Below are positions 18,539 through 26,345 of a stretch of DNA of 47,931 nt, piece after piece. Both the position numbers and the translations under genes were made by a program. The notes below the pieces were generated by a model. That model worked only from the letters and a program-made list of their open reading frames with translations. It was not told where the DNA came from and did not search any database. The stretch spans positions 1 to 47,931 of the forward strand of contig JAKJBR010000007.1 in assembly GCA_022706885.1 (NCBI GenBank). The letters are read 5' to 3'. This DNA comes from DUPQ01 sp022706885. GTDB taxonomy: Bacteria; Bacillota; Clostridia; DUPQ01. How positions within the stretch are numbered: position 1 is the stretch's first letter; every line of letters starts with the position of its first letter.

Positions 18539-19782
18539 GAGCGATAGAACTTCTGGCACCGGCCGGAAATATGGAAAAATTAAGAATTGCATATGCATAC
18601 GGAGCGGATGCGGTATATCTGGGCTTAAATAAGTTCAGTTTACGCGATAAAGCGGATAATTTCAGTTATGAGGAACTGGAACATGCTGTAGCCTATGCAA
18701 AATCTCTCGGAAAGAGAATATATGTCACGGTTAATATACTGCCGAAAAACAAGGATTTGGAGGAGATTAAAAAGACATTTGACCGATTGTCAGATATTTT
18801 ACCCGATGGTATCATAATTGCCGACATAGGGCTTATTGAGTTGGCAAAGAAGCATGCCAAAAACATTGATATACATATAAGTACACAGGCCAACATATTA
18901 AACAAAGAAAGTGCCGTGGCTTTTTGTAAACTGGGAGCCAAACGCCTTATCTTAGGCAGAGAACTGTCGCTTTCCGATGTGGCCCAAATAAAGGATGCCG
19001 TAGGGCAAGAGCATGAGATTGAGATATTCATTCACGGAGCCATGTGTATATCCTACTCGGGAAGATGTCTTTTAAGTTCATTTATGATAGGAAGAGATGC
19101 AAATCAGGGGGATTGCGCTCAACCGTGCAGATGGAAATATGCTCTGATGGAAGAAAAGCGTCCCGGGCAATATTTTCCCATACATGAAGATGATTTAGGT
19201 TCATATATTCTCAATTCCGACGATTTGAACATGATAAATCATATTCCCGAACTTTTAGAGTGTAAAGCCGACAGTTTTAAGATTGAAGGACGTATGAAGA
19301 GTGCCTTTTATGTGGCTACCGTTACCAAAGCATACCGCATGGCATTTGATGATTGTATCAGGGATAAGCAAAAGTATTTATCTTCACTGAAGGAATATAA
19401 CGAGATTGTCTCCATGGCAAGCCACAGACCGTTCACAACGGCATATAATCTGGGATATGAGGACTTTGTGAATAAGACAAATGAATCCATGACATACTCA
19501 AATTCCAACTATATCAGGGAGTATACCTATTGCGGGATAGTGGAGGACTATAACAAAGAGCTTGGTCTTGCACAAGTTCATGAACTGAACCCTGTATATA
19601 TTGACGATACGGTTATTCTGATGTCTCCGCATATAAACACTTTTGAACAAAAAGTAATAAAACTTTATGATGAAGATATGCAGCCGATAGATAAAGCACA
19701 TCATCCTGCAATGAAATATTATCTTAAAACAGATATACAGGTGGAAAAAGATACCATTATTATAAAAAGAGGTGGACAATGA
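18535..19782 (+). CDS. trhP: Peptidase U32 family protein, likely tRNA U34 hydroxylation protein TrhP
   Basis: ATG 18535 overlaps the trmR stop as ATGA and gives the conserved start IELLAPAGNMEKL; a longer frame from 18484 would sit inside trmR. The 415-residue product contains the U32 signature (EIFIHGAMCISYSGRCLLSS, about residues 163-182) and the QGDCAQPCRWKY cysteine cluster. TrhP-type U32 proteins make 5-hydroxyuridine at tRNA wobble positions, the substrate of TrmR. Bacillus uses two copies (YrrN and YrrO); here one protein is present, as in E. coli YegQ. The protease annotation is historical. Confidence 0.85.
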   Translation: MRAIELLAPAGNMEKLRIAYAYGADAVYLGLNKFSLRDKADNFSYEELEHAVAYAKSLGKRIYVTVNILPKNKDLEEIKKTFDRLSDILPDGIIIADIGLIELAKKHAKNIDIHISTQANILNKESAVAFCKLGAKRLILGRELSLSDVAQIKDAVGQEHEIEIFIHGAMCISYSGRCLLSSFMIGRDANQGDCAQPCRWKYALMEEKRPGQYFPIHEDDLGSYILNSDDLNMINHIPELLECKADSFKIEGRMKSAFYVATVTKAYRMAFDDCIRDKQKYLSSLKEYNEIVSMASHRPFTTAYNLGYEDFVNKTNESMTYSNSNYIREYTYCGIVEDYNKELGLAQVHELNPVYIDDTVILMSPHINTFEQKVIKLYDEDMQPIDKAHHPAMKYYLKTDIQVEKDTIIIKRGGQ

Positions 19783-21035
19783 CTGATACAATAGGTTTTA
19801 TCGGAGCGGGTAATATGGGTTCCGCACTTATAAAAGGCATTAAGGCAAGTAAAGCAAAGATATTTATATACGAGCAGCAGAGAGGAAAGGCCGATTATCT
19901 TATCGATGCTTCGACCAAACTTGTTAAAAGTGTTGAGGAGTTACTTAAAAAGTGCAATATAGTGTTCTTGTGCGTTAAACCCGACGGGATGGCGGAATTG
20001 CTGGAGCAGATTAAAGCATATAAAGCGGTAAAAGACATACTGTTGATAACCATAGCGGCGGGGAAAACAATGGAGTTTTACGAAAATATAATAAAAGAAG
20101 GCAGGTTTATACGGGTAATGCCCAATATGCCTATGGCAATAGGCAGCGGAATGGCTACGATATACAAGGGAAACAATGCAACAAAAGCCGATTTGTTGAA
20201 AGCGGTGATGTACCTTAAATATGTCGGAGAAACGCTTGTGGTAAAAGAGGAGTTTTTGATGAATATAACCACGGCGGTTGCCGGATCGGGACCTGCTTTC
20301 GTTTTCCTGTTTATAAAATCCCTCATAGATACGGCGGTAAAGAACGGCATTTCACCGGAAGATGCAAAGCTTTTGGCATGTCAGACTGTTGAAGGTTCGG
20401 CAAAATACGTAATGCAACAGGATGCCGACATGGAAACCCTTATACAAAGTATATGTTCTCCCAACGGCACAACGGTTGAAGGCGTAAAAGTGCTTAAAGC
20501 GAAGAATTTTGAAAAGATTGTAGAAGCAGCGGTAATTGCGGCAAAAAAACGCTCAATAGAGATGAGCGGAGACAAAAAAGAGAAGATAAACGGTAAAAGT
20601 GTAAGAATTTATACCGACGGTGCTTGTCTTTACAACCCCGGTCCGGGAGGATATGCCGCTATTCTTCTGTACGGAAATAAGGAAAAAGAGATATCGGGGT
20701 ATAAAGAAGATACAACCAACAATGAAATGGAGCTTACAGCCGCATTGGAGGGGCTGGCACAGCTTAAAAAGAGTTGTGATGTTACGGTTTATTCCGATTC
20801 CGCATACCTTATCAATGCTTTTAATCAGGGCTGGATAGATTCCTGGAAGAGTAACAACTGGACAAGAGGGAAAAACGAAGAAATTAAGAATCTTGAGCTG
20901 TGGCAATCTCTTTATGAAATGAATAAAAAACATAACATAAAGTGGGTTAAAGTAAAAGGTCACAGTGATAATGAATATAACAACAGATGTGACAGGCTTG
21001 CAAATAAAGCAATTAAGGATAATCAGAATAAGTGA
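19779..21035 (+). CDS. Fusion protein: pyrroline-5-carboxylate reductase (ProC) plus ribonuclease HI
   Basis: This is one 418-residue open frame with two enzymes. Residues 1-265 are ProC: the Rossmann motif GFIGAGNMGSALIKG, RVMPNMP, and the C-terminal helical segment VAGSGPAFVFLFIKSLIDTA with SPNGTT. Residues 272-418 are RNase HI, with catalytic residues visible at D280 (YTDGACLYNPGPGG), E318 (NNEMELTAALEG), D340 (YSDSAYL), H395 (KVKGHSDNE) and D405 (RCDRLANKAI). The linker (about residues 262-272) is short and Lys-rich. No stop, ATG or ribosome site separates the halves. It overlaps trhP by ATGA and the helicase by GTGA, so it is tightly coupled. Confidence 0.9.
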   Translation: MTDTIGFIGAGNMGSALIKGIKASKAKIFIYEQQRGKADYLIDASTKLVKSVEELLKKCNIVFLCVKPDGMAELLEQIKAYKAVKDILLITIAAGKTMEFYENIIKEGRFIRVMPNMPMAIGSGMATIYKGNNATKADLLKAVMYLKYVGETLVVKEEFLMNITTAVAGSGPAFVFLFIKSLIDTAVKNGISPEDAKLLACQTVEGSAKYVMQQDADMETLIQSICSPNGTTVEGVKVLKAKNFEKIVEAAVIAAKKRSIEMSGDKKEKINGKSVRIYTDGACLYNPGPGGYAAILLYGNKEKEISGYKEDTTNNEMELTAALEGLAQLKKSCDVTVYSDSAYLINAFNQGWIDSWKSNNWTRGKNEEIKNLELWQSLYEMNKKHNIKWVKVKGHSDNEYNNRCDRLANKAIKDNQNK

Positions 21036-22915
21036 GCAAGAAATATCTTGAATGGAACAATTCGCCCGAGGCGATATATCTGTATTCGCTGTTAAAGACG
21101 GTATTTGAGAGAATTTTACCAAGAAAAAGAAAGACCCCTTCAAAAAAACAACTGATTAAGATGTCTTCCGATTTAAGTTATTCTTCAAAGCAGCGATTGA
21201 CCAAAAATAATGCCGAAATGTATCTGAAAAGGAACAGAAATATTCTTAATACCGCATTACCTCATAGGAATAAATTAACAATAAGTGATAACTGTTTTGA
21301 TGAGATATACAAAAAAATGGCAACATGTGAGTTGTATCTGTTTAACAGGTACAACAAAGAAAACGGTCATATACCCGATATGTTTACACTGTTTGAGGAT
21401 ACCGGTAATGTATTTCAGTTAAAAAACAATACCGTTCTTTCGATATATATGGAAAGATATCTTAAGAAAATGGCTAAAGAACAGATTCTCAAACTTATTC
21501 CCCAAAATCCCAAAGATGAGTTTTGCGAAACAAGAAAAATGAAAAGATACTTTGTTATTCATTCCGGACTGACCAATACAGGTAAGACATATCATGCCCT
21601 AAACGCGTTAAAAGAGGGAAAAAGCGGTGCATATCTTTCGCCGCTGAGACTGTTGGCTCTGGAAGTTCAGGAACGTCTTATGCAGGAAGGTGTGTTATGC
21701 AGTATGCTCACAGGGGAAGAAGAGGATATAGTGGAAGGTGCAAAGCACATATCCTCAACGGTGGAAAAGGCGGATTTCAGTCAAAATTATGATGTAGCGG
21801 TAATTGATGAATGTCAGCTTATTCAGGACGAAGCAAGAGGCTGCTATTGGACAAAAGCTATTTTAGGTATAAAAGCACAAACTATTCATCTTTGCTGTGC
21901 CCCGGAAGCGGAACAGATTCTTGTGAAAATAATTGAAGACTGTGAAGAGGAATATGATATTATCCGACACAAGAGGAATACCGAACTTATCTTTTCCGAA
22001 CAGCCTTTTTCTCTGAAGAATACGCAAAAAGGTGATGCTTTAGTGGTTTTTTCCAGAAAAAGTGTATTAAGAGTTGCGGACGAGTTATCCCGCTACAATA
22101 AAAAAGCCAGCATAATATACGGAGCATTGCCTTATCAGACCAGAAAAAAGCAACTCGGCTTGTTTCTGGAAGGCAAAACCGATGTGGTGGTTGCAACCGA
22201 TGCAATAGGCATGGGACTTAATCTTCCGATACAAAGGATAGTGTTTCTGGAAACGGAAAAGTTTGACGGAACTGTCATCAGACCTTTAGTTCCCTGGGAA
22301 GTAAAGCAGATAGCCGGGCGTGCGGGAAGAAGAGGAATATATGAAAAAGGATATGTGTCCACAGTAAGTGATACAAATCTGGTTAAACACAATCTTACCG
22401 TTCCCAATGCCACCGTTGAATATGCCTATTTAGGATACTCCGATATACTTTTAGATATTGAATGTGATATAACGCAGGCATTGAGAGTATGGAAATCCAT
22501 TCCTACCGGCGGTTTCTATGTTAAGCAGGATATTTCCAGGACATTGAACTTATGCGATCAGATTAGAAAGATTTATAAAGATTTCGGTAAGAGAGAATTA
22601 CTGAAACTGGCATCAATACCTTTTGATGAAGAGAACAGGCAGGTAATGGAGCTTTTTAAGGAGTATACTTTACTGTTTTCCTACTCGCAACCGATATTTA
22701 AACCGGTAATAATCTCCTATACTTTGGATGCACTGGAGGACTACTACAAATGTCTGGACTTGTATTACTCGTTTTCCAGAAGCATGGGTTATACTCCCGA
22801 TTTGGAATGGCTCAAAGAGACAAAGCATATAATTGCCGAGAAGATAAATAAAGAGTTGCTTTTAAATTCATCGGGACAACATGCAAAGAAACAACGGAAG
22901 AAAAGCAATTATTAA
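21032..22915 (+). CDS. SUV3-type DExH/D superfamily 2 helicase
   Basis: This 627-residue protein starts with GTG 21032, overlapping the previous stop (GTGA). About 170 residues of Lys-rich N-terminus are followed by the helicase core: motif I GLTNTGKTYHAL (residues 179-190), motif Ia YLSPLRLLALEV, motif II DECQ (259-262), then DVVVATDAIGMGLNLP and motif VI QIAGRAGRRG. The T-N-T/S-GKTYHAL and ATDAIGMGLN forms match the SUV3 family of RNA/DNA helicases, known from mitochondrial degradosomes and scattered bacteria. No RNase partner gene such as pnp lies nearby, but the preceding protein carries an RNase H domain. Confidence 0.85.
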   Translation: MSKKYLEWNNSPEAIYLYSLLKTVFERILPRKRKTPSKKQLIKMSSDLSYSSKQRLTKNNAEMYLKRNRNILNTALPHRNKLTISDNCFDEIYKKMATCELYLFNRYNKENGHIPDMFTLFEDTGNVFQLKNNTVLSIYMERYLKKMAKEQILKLIPQNPKDEFCETRKMKRYFVIHSGLTNTGKTYHALNALKEGKSGAYLSPLRLLALEVQERLMQEGVLCSMLTGEEEDIVEGAKHISSTVEKADFSQNYDVAVIDECQLIQDEARGCYWTKAILGIKAQTIHLCCAPEAEQILVKIIEDCEEEYDIIRHKRNTELIFSEQPFSLKNTQKGDALVVFSRKSVLRVADELSRYNKKASIIYGALPYQTRKKQLGLFLEGKTDVVVATDAIGMGLNLPIQRIVFLETEKFDGTVIRPLVPWEVKQIAGRAGRRGIYEKGYVSTVSDTNLVKHNLTVPNATVEYAYLGYSDILLDIECDITQALRVWKSIPTGGFYVKQDISRTLNLCDQIRKIYKDFGKRELLKLASIPFDEENRQVMELFKEYTLLFSYSQPIFKPVIISYTLDALEDYYKCLDLYYSFSRSMGYTPDLEWLKETKHIIAEKINKELLLNSSGQHAKKQRKKSNY

Positions 22916-22998
22916 TATATAATGTTAACAGAAAGGTATATAAGAAAGTAAAAAGTAAAGCTGACGGTTAGAATTATAGTTATTTAGGAGGATTTAAC

Positions 22999-23340
22999 AT
23001 GCGTGAATGTCAAGACGCTCTGATTATTTCAGGGAGAGGAGCTTCGGCAGGTGTTGCGATTGGAACAATAGCTTTTTTCAATCAGGAAGAATCGCAGGAT
23101 TTCCACCAAAACACTATTCTTGTATCTGAATTCATACCCCCGACTATACAATCATTGCATGATAATATAATTGGAATTATAACTGCGGAGGGTGGAATTC
23201 TTTCACACGCAGCGTGCATTTCAAGAGAATTGGGAATACCGTGTATTGTCGGTGCTAAAGATGCTCTGGACATATTAACGGAAGGACAAAAAGTAAGAAT
23301 AGATGGAGAAAGAGGCGAAATATATGAAATCTATACTTAA
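22999..23340 (+). CDS. Stand-alone PEP-utilising-enzyme swivelling phosphohistidine domain
   Basis: This 113-residue protein starts at ATG 22999 behind AGGAGG. It is a complete mobile phosphohistidine domain of the PEP synthase, PPDK and rifampicin phosphotransferase superfamily. It has ISGRGASAGVAIGTI, a segment ILVSEFIPPTIQSL, the active-site loop AEGGILSHAACISRELGIP with His70, then GAKDALDILTEGQKVRIDGE. In the superfamily this His carries phosphate from the ATP-grasp domain to the acceptor. Normally it is the C-terminal part of a long chain; here it is a free protein, the first of three coupled genes, with its 3' end overlapping the next by 17 bases. Confidence 0.88.
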   Translation: MRECQDALIISGRGASAGVAIGTIAFFNQEESQDFHQNTILVSEFIPPTIQSLHDNIIGIITAEGGILSHAACISRELGIPCIVGAKDALDILTEGQKVRIDGERGEIYEIYT

Positions 23341-24094
23341 TCTGATAAGCGAATTTGACCCGCTTTACGAAGAACTCTATCAATGGATGGTAAAAAGAGT
23401 TCCTTCTCTTGATGCACAATGTAGGAACATCTGGGAGATGTTGAGTTCTCATGAATTCGAGTTTGAGAAAAATTATAGTTCAGCAGTTGCAAAATATAAG
23501 GGAGCGATGAAGAGCTATAAAAAAATATTAGAGGATATAAAAATTGATAAAGTAACAAATGAAAATATTAACAATTATCTTCTGTTAATAACATCAGTTT
23601 ATAAGAGTATATTTATCGATGCACAAACAGATCGAATAATCTATAACGCAATATTAAATAAAGGTCTGTTTGTAAAAATAATGATGGATGATCTTTCCGA
23701 TATTTCAGGTAAATTGAATATGTCATATTTGCAAATTTTATCTATATTGGATAAAACAACAAGCAATAAATATATAGTCGACATTGATAACGGTGAATAC
23801 GAAAATGAATATAAAAAGATTTTAAGTTTATTGGATTTGCAAGACAGATTAAAATTGAATTACCTTAAAGAAGGATTATCACAGCATAAAAAATGGGAAA
23901 TCCGATTCAGTTATATAAACAATGAAATTGCATCACCGTTAATAGTGGAGATTAGGGGCATAGTATGGGATTTATTAGAGTCTATAAACAAATTACCGTT
24001 AGACGAAGATACCAAATATGAATCATGGAAATTGATTGACTATCTGGAGGATAATATTATTCCGAAAATATGGGAAGAAGAAGGAAATAAATGA
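23324..24094 (+). CDS. Unknown predicted helical protein between split PEP-utilising domains
   Basis: I choose ATG 23324, preceded by AGAGG eight bases upstream and overlapping the previous gene by 17 bases; ATG 23303 would add seven residues. The 256-residue product matches no family I recognise. It is charged, rich in Lys, Glu, Ile and Leu, and appears largely helical, without signal peptide, membrane segment or cysteine pattern. Its place between the phosphohistidine and ATP-grasp genes, with overlaps on both sides (its TGA overlaps the next ATG), suggests a structural or acceptor-binding subunit, comparable in position to the middle helical domain of rifampicin phosphotransferase but shorter. 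This role is inference. Confidence 0.75.
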   Translation: MKSILNLISEFDPLYEELYQWMVKRVPSLDAQCRNIWEMLSSHEFEFEKNYSSAVAKYKGAMKSYKKILEDIKIDKVTNENINNYLLLITSVYKSIFIDAQTDRIIYNAILNKGLFVKIMMDDLSDISGKLNMSYLQILSILDKTTSNKYIVDIDNGEYENEYKKILSLLDLQDRLKLNYLKEGLSQHKKWEIRFSYINNEIASPLIVEIRGIVWDLLESINKLPLDEDTKYESWKLIDYLEDNIIPKIWEEEGNK

Positions 24095-25026
24095 TGTCTT
24101 TGCATATAAACGGTGAAATCATTAAATTAAATAATATTTCAAATCCTTCTCATATAATGGGAAATAAAGCAGCAAATTTGTATAAAATAAGTCAACAGGG
24201 ATTTAATATTCCGCATACTTATTTTATTAATTTTTTCAGTATTGATAAAATAATACCCGAATTGACAGGAAGCGATTCGTCGACGGATATAAATAGATTG
24301 GAAAAGATTATCGCATGCGGAATAGATACATTATTAATATCAAATATTATCGATGTCTTGAAACAATTTAAAAATGACGCACCATATATATCTGCAATAT
24401 TGCGTTCATCAGCGCATATTGAGGATTGCAAAGATATGTCTTTTGCGGGTATCTATAAATCCGAGTTTATTTCATGCGATATAGAAATAAGCGAACTAAG
24501 ACATATGTTGGCAAAATTATTGTGTGCACCTTTACATTCTTCTGCAAAAGAATATTTATCAAAGATGAAGACTTCTAATAAAGACAAAGATATATTCGAT
24601 ATATCTTTGATTCTTCAAAATGTAATAAACGGTTCTCCTTCCGGTGTAATGTTTACTCAAAATCCGATATCAAATGATAATAATATAATTATAGAATCTA
24701 CAATCGGATTGAATACTACAGTGACATCCGGAAAAATAACTCCCGATTATTATGAAATAAATAGGAAAAACGGTTACATTGTTAAAAAAGAGATCGGGCA
24801 TAAAAAGATTATGGCTAAGATTGTTGACGGAAAATTATGTGAAGAAAATACACCTGAAAACTATCAATTAAACTATTCATTGAGTCAATATCATATAAAT
24901 GAGCTATTAAAAAATGCTATAAAATTGGAAGACCTTTTTGGAGACGTGCAAGATATTGAATGGATATTTGATAATGATAAATTATATATTCTTCAATCAA
25001 GACCGATAGTAAAAAAGGAGGGATGA
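24091..25026 (+). CDS. Stand-alone PPDK/PEP-synthase-type ATP-grasp domain protein
   Basis: This 311-residue protein covers the complete N-terminal nucleotide-binding domain of PEP synthase, PPDK and rifampicin phosphotransferase enzymes and nothing else. Visible motifs are MGNKAANLYKIS (Lys26), ILRSSAHIEDCKDMSFAGIY (Arg105), SPSGVMFTQNP (184-192), IESTIGLNTTVTSGKITPDY, and DVQDIEWIFDNDKLYILQSR with Glu290, Gln302 and Arg304 in the usual ATP/Mg positions. The key residues look intact, so it should bind ATP. The start is ATG 24091 or 24094, overlapping the previous TGA. No PEP/pyruvate TIM-barrel is present in the neighbourhood. Confidence 0.9.
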   Translation: MMSLHINGEIIKLNNISNPSHIMGNKAANLYKISQQGFNIPHTYFINFFSIDKIIPELTGSDSSTDINRLEKIIACGIDTLLISNIIDVLKQFKNDAPYISAILRSSAHIEDCKDMSFAGIYKSEFISCDIEISELRHMLAKLLCAPLHSSAKEYLSKMKTSNKDKDIFDISLILQNVINGSPSGVMFTQNPISNDNNIIIESTIGLNTTVTSGKITPDYYEINRKNGYIVKKEIGHKKIMAKIVDGKLCEENTPENYQLNYSLSQYHINELLKNAIKLEDLFGDVQDIEWIFDNDKLYILQSRPIVKKEG

Positions 25027-25056
25027 AGTTAGATAACATTGTGTATAAAAAAGTAG

Positions 25057-25242
25057 AGAGTAAAGTCGACCATTAAAAATACTTTTTTAAAACAAAAAAC
25101 GGATTCTTCAAGAGAAGAAATAGTTGATAAGATTTCTAAAACTGTAAGAACGGTTCAAAGAGAACTCAATTCTCTTGTAGAGAAGGGTTGTATCAGTCGA
25201 GTCGGCTCTAAACAGAATCCGGTATGGGAAGTGTTGAAATAA
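25057..25242 (+). pseudogene. Winged-helix regulator C-terminal remnant, copy 1
   Basis: An open frame without a start codon encodes about 60 residues ending RTVQRELNSLVEKGCISR plus VGSKQNPVWEVLK. This is a winged helix-turn-helix tail like that of AlbA_2/ATPase-type putative transcriptional regulators. The frame is closed upstream by TAG at 25054, so only the C-terminus survives. Bases 25083-25242 align without gaps to 26402-26561, with roughly 13 differences counted by eye. Confidence 0.7.
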
Positions 25243-25284
25243 GGTTAGGTATATAAATAAGAATTTGATAGAAAAGGTGTGGTG

Positions 25285-25536
25285 ATGAAAATGTATAAAT
25301 CAAAAACTTGGCAGTTTGAAGTTTCCGGTATTGACGGTAATGTAATTCTGTTTGGGAAAAATATATTTGAATATGAATGGAACAATACCGGTGAAAGTGT
25401 TTTGGTAGAAGACCCCATATATCATCAGGAGTTCAAGTTTCCGGTGTATACTGTGATTATTGATGGAGAATCTCACAGTTTTGTTGCGGGTGAATTTAGT
25501 AACTGCATATGGGGATTCTATTTGTTTAAATATTAG
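25285..25536 (+). CDS. Hypothetical small protein
   Basis: This 83-residue frame begins at ATG 25285 with AAGG eight bases upstream; in-frame GTG codons at 25279 and 25282 are alternatives. The sequence (MKMYKSKTWQFEVSGIDGNV...) has alternating hydrophobic residues suggesting a beta-rich fold, with no signal peptide or membrane segment. I do not recognise the family. It lies between a regulator remnant and a DUF5301-like gene. Confidence 0.55.
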   Translation: MKMYKSKTWQFEVSGIDGNVILFGKNIFEYEWNNTGESVLVEDPIYHQEFKFPVYTVIIDGESHSFVAGEFSNCIWGFYLFKY

Positions 25537-25569
25537 AATAACAAATTAGAATTTGTGGAGGCAATCAAT

Positions 25570-25983
25570 ATGAAATGGAAACCGATTATTGTGATTACTG
25601 TACTGGTCGTGGTTCTCATCGGTGCTTATGCTATTATTGACCATATTTTTCATAAAGCAGCAGCTATAAACACTCCTGATATAGGAAATGTTGAGACAAT
25701 TTCCATAGTGCGAAATGACGGGAGTTCTGTTGATGTTGCTACAGCAGAATTTGGACAGCTCTTGCAGAATATCGCAAAAACACAGCCCACAAGAAAGATG
25801 AGCGTAAATGATCGTCCTGTTGCAAAAGTCTATTACGCCATTGAGGTTGCCGGATCAGACAGAGAATATCACTATTTCATATACATGGAAGGTAATCAGG
25901 CATATATTGAGATTCCGTATGAGGGTATTTATAGAACAGACAATCAGCTCTTCGACACAGTCGAAGGATATTTCAAGGGCTGA
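25570..25983 (+). CDS. Small membrane-anchored protein, DUF5301-like
   Basis: ATG 25570 has GGAGG at 25556-25560; an in-frame ATG at 25555 lies on top of that site. The 137-residue product has a short basic N-terminus and one membrane segment (IIVITVLVVVLIGAYAII), then an extracytoplasmic domain with the segments DIGNVETISIVRNDG, KTQPTRKMSVNDRP and QAYIEIPYEGIYRTDNQLF. The pattern of a strand pair, a PT-x-x-SVxDRP segment and a YIExPYxGIY ending resembles proteins annotated DUF5301 in Firmicutes; I am moderately sure of that label. Function unknown. Confidence 0.65.
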   Translation: MKWKPIIVITVLVVVLIGAYAIIDHIFHKAAAINTPDIGNVETISIVRNDGSSVDVATAEFGQLLQNIAKTQPTRKMSVNDRPVAKVYYAIEVAGSDREYHYFIYMEGNQAYIEIPYEGIYRTDNQLFDTVEGYFKG

Positions 25984-26189
25984 CTGGGAAACGACTTTCC
26001 GTAAATGATATAAAGAGACAGCTAAATTTCAGTTTGTCGGATACACACAAATTCCAATTTTTTGTACCTGAACTTAAGAAAACCCATGATGTCAAACAAA
26101 TGCTACAGATTGAAAAGGTTGATTTTACGAGGTTTTATGAATGTAAAAACAGTCAAAAAGAGCGTTTTATTTATGACTTCTTCTCCTGA
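25983..26189 (+). pseudogene. Orphan coding fragment of unknown family
   Basis: The frame ending at TGA 26187-26189 reads like real protein for about 65 codons (for example SDTHKFQFFVPELKKTHDV and IEKVDFTRFYECKNSQKERF). It has no start codon or ribosome site of its own and runs back into the end of the preceding gene in another frame. I interpret it as the C-terminal remnant of a deleted gene. I do not recognise the family. Confidence 0.4.
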
Positions 26190-26194
26190 GAGGA

Positions 26195-26243
26195 TGTTAT
26201 AATAATGCTAAAGGGGAAAAACGCAGTAACTAAAAGGGTTTCA
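26195..26243 (+). promoter_or_regulatory. Promoter-leader element, copy 1 (diverged)
   Basis: An extended -10, TGTTATAAT (26195-26203), is followed by a leader that contains GCAGTAAC and ends in GGGTTTCA. Its total length (49 bases) equals that of copy 2 at 26686. It lies upstream of the second winged-helix remnant. A 27-codon frame starts at ATG 26205, two bases after the -10; it is probably not expressed. Confidence 0.45.
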
Positions 26244-26345
26244 GAGCTTCCACAAAGTTTAAATTCAAAAAATACTGCACAATTATAAATCGGTGCCATA
26301 AAGTGACACTGATTATAGCACCGATTGCAGACGCCATCCGACTGA

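Noticed and set aside
20553..21143. 196-codon minus-strand frame across the ProC-RNase H and helicase junction
   Set aside because: It is a shadow of the RNase H domain, whose catalytic residues are intact on the plus strand.
22999..25026. Idea that the three genes are a decayed single PEP synthase broken by frameshifts
   Set aside because: The domain order is reversed relative to fused enzymes, each frame has its own ribosome site or coupled start, key residues are intact, and the middle protein is not a PEP/pyruvate barrel.
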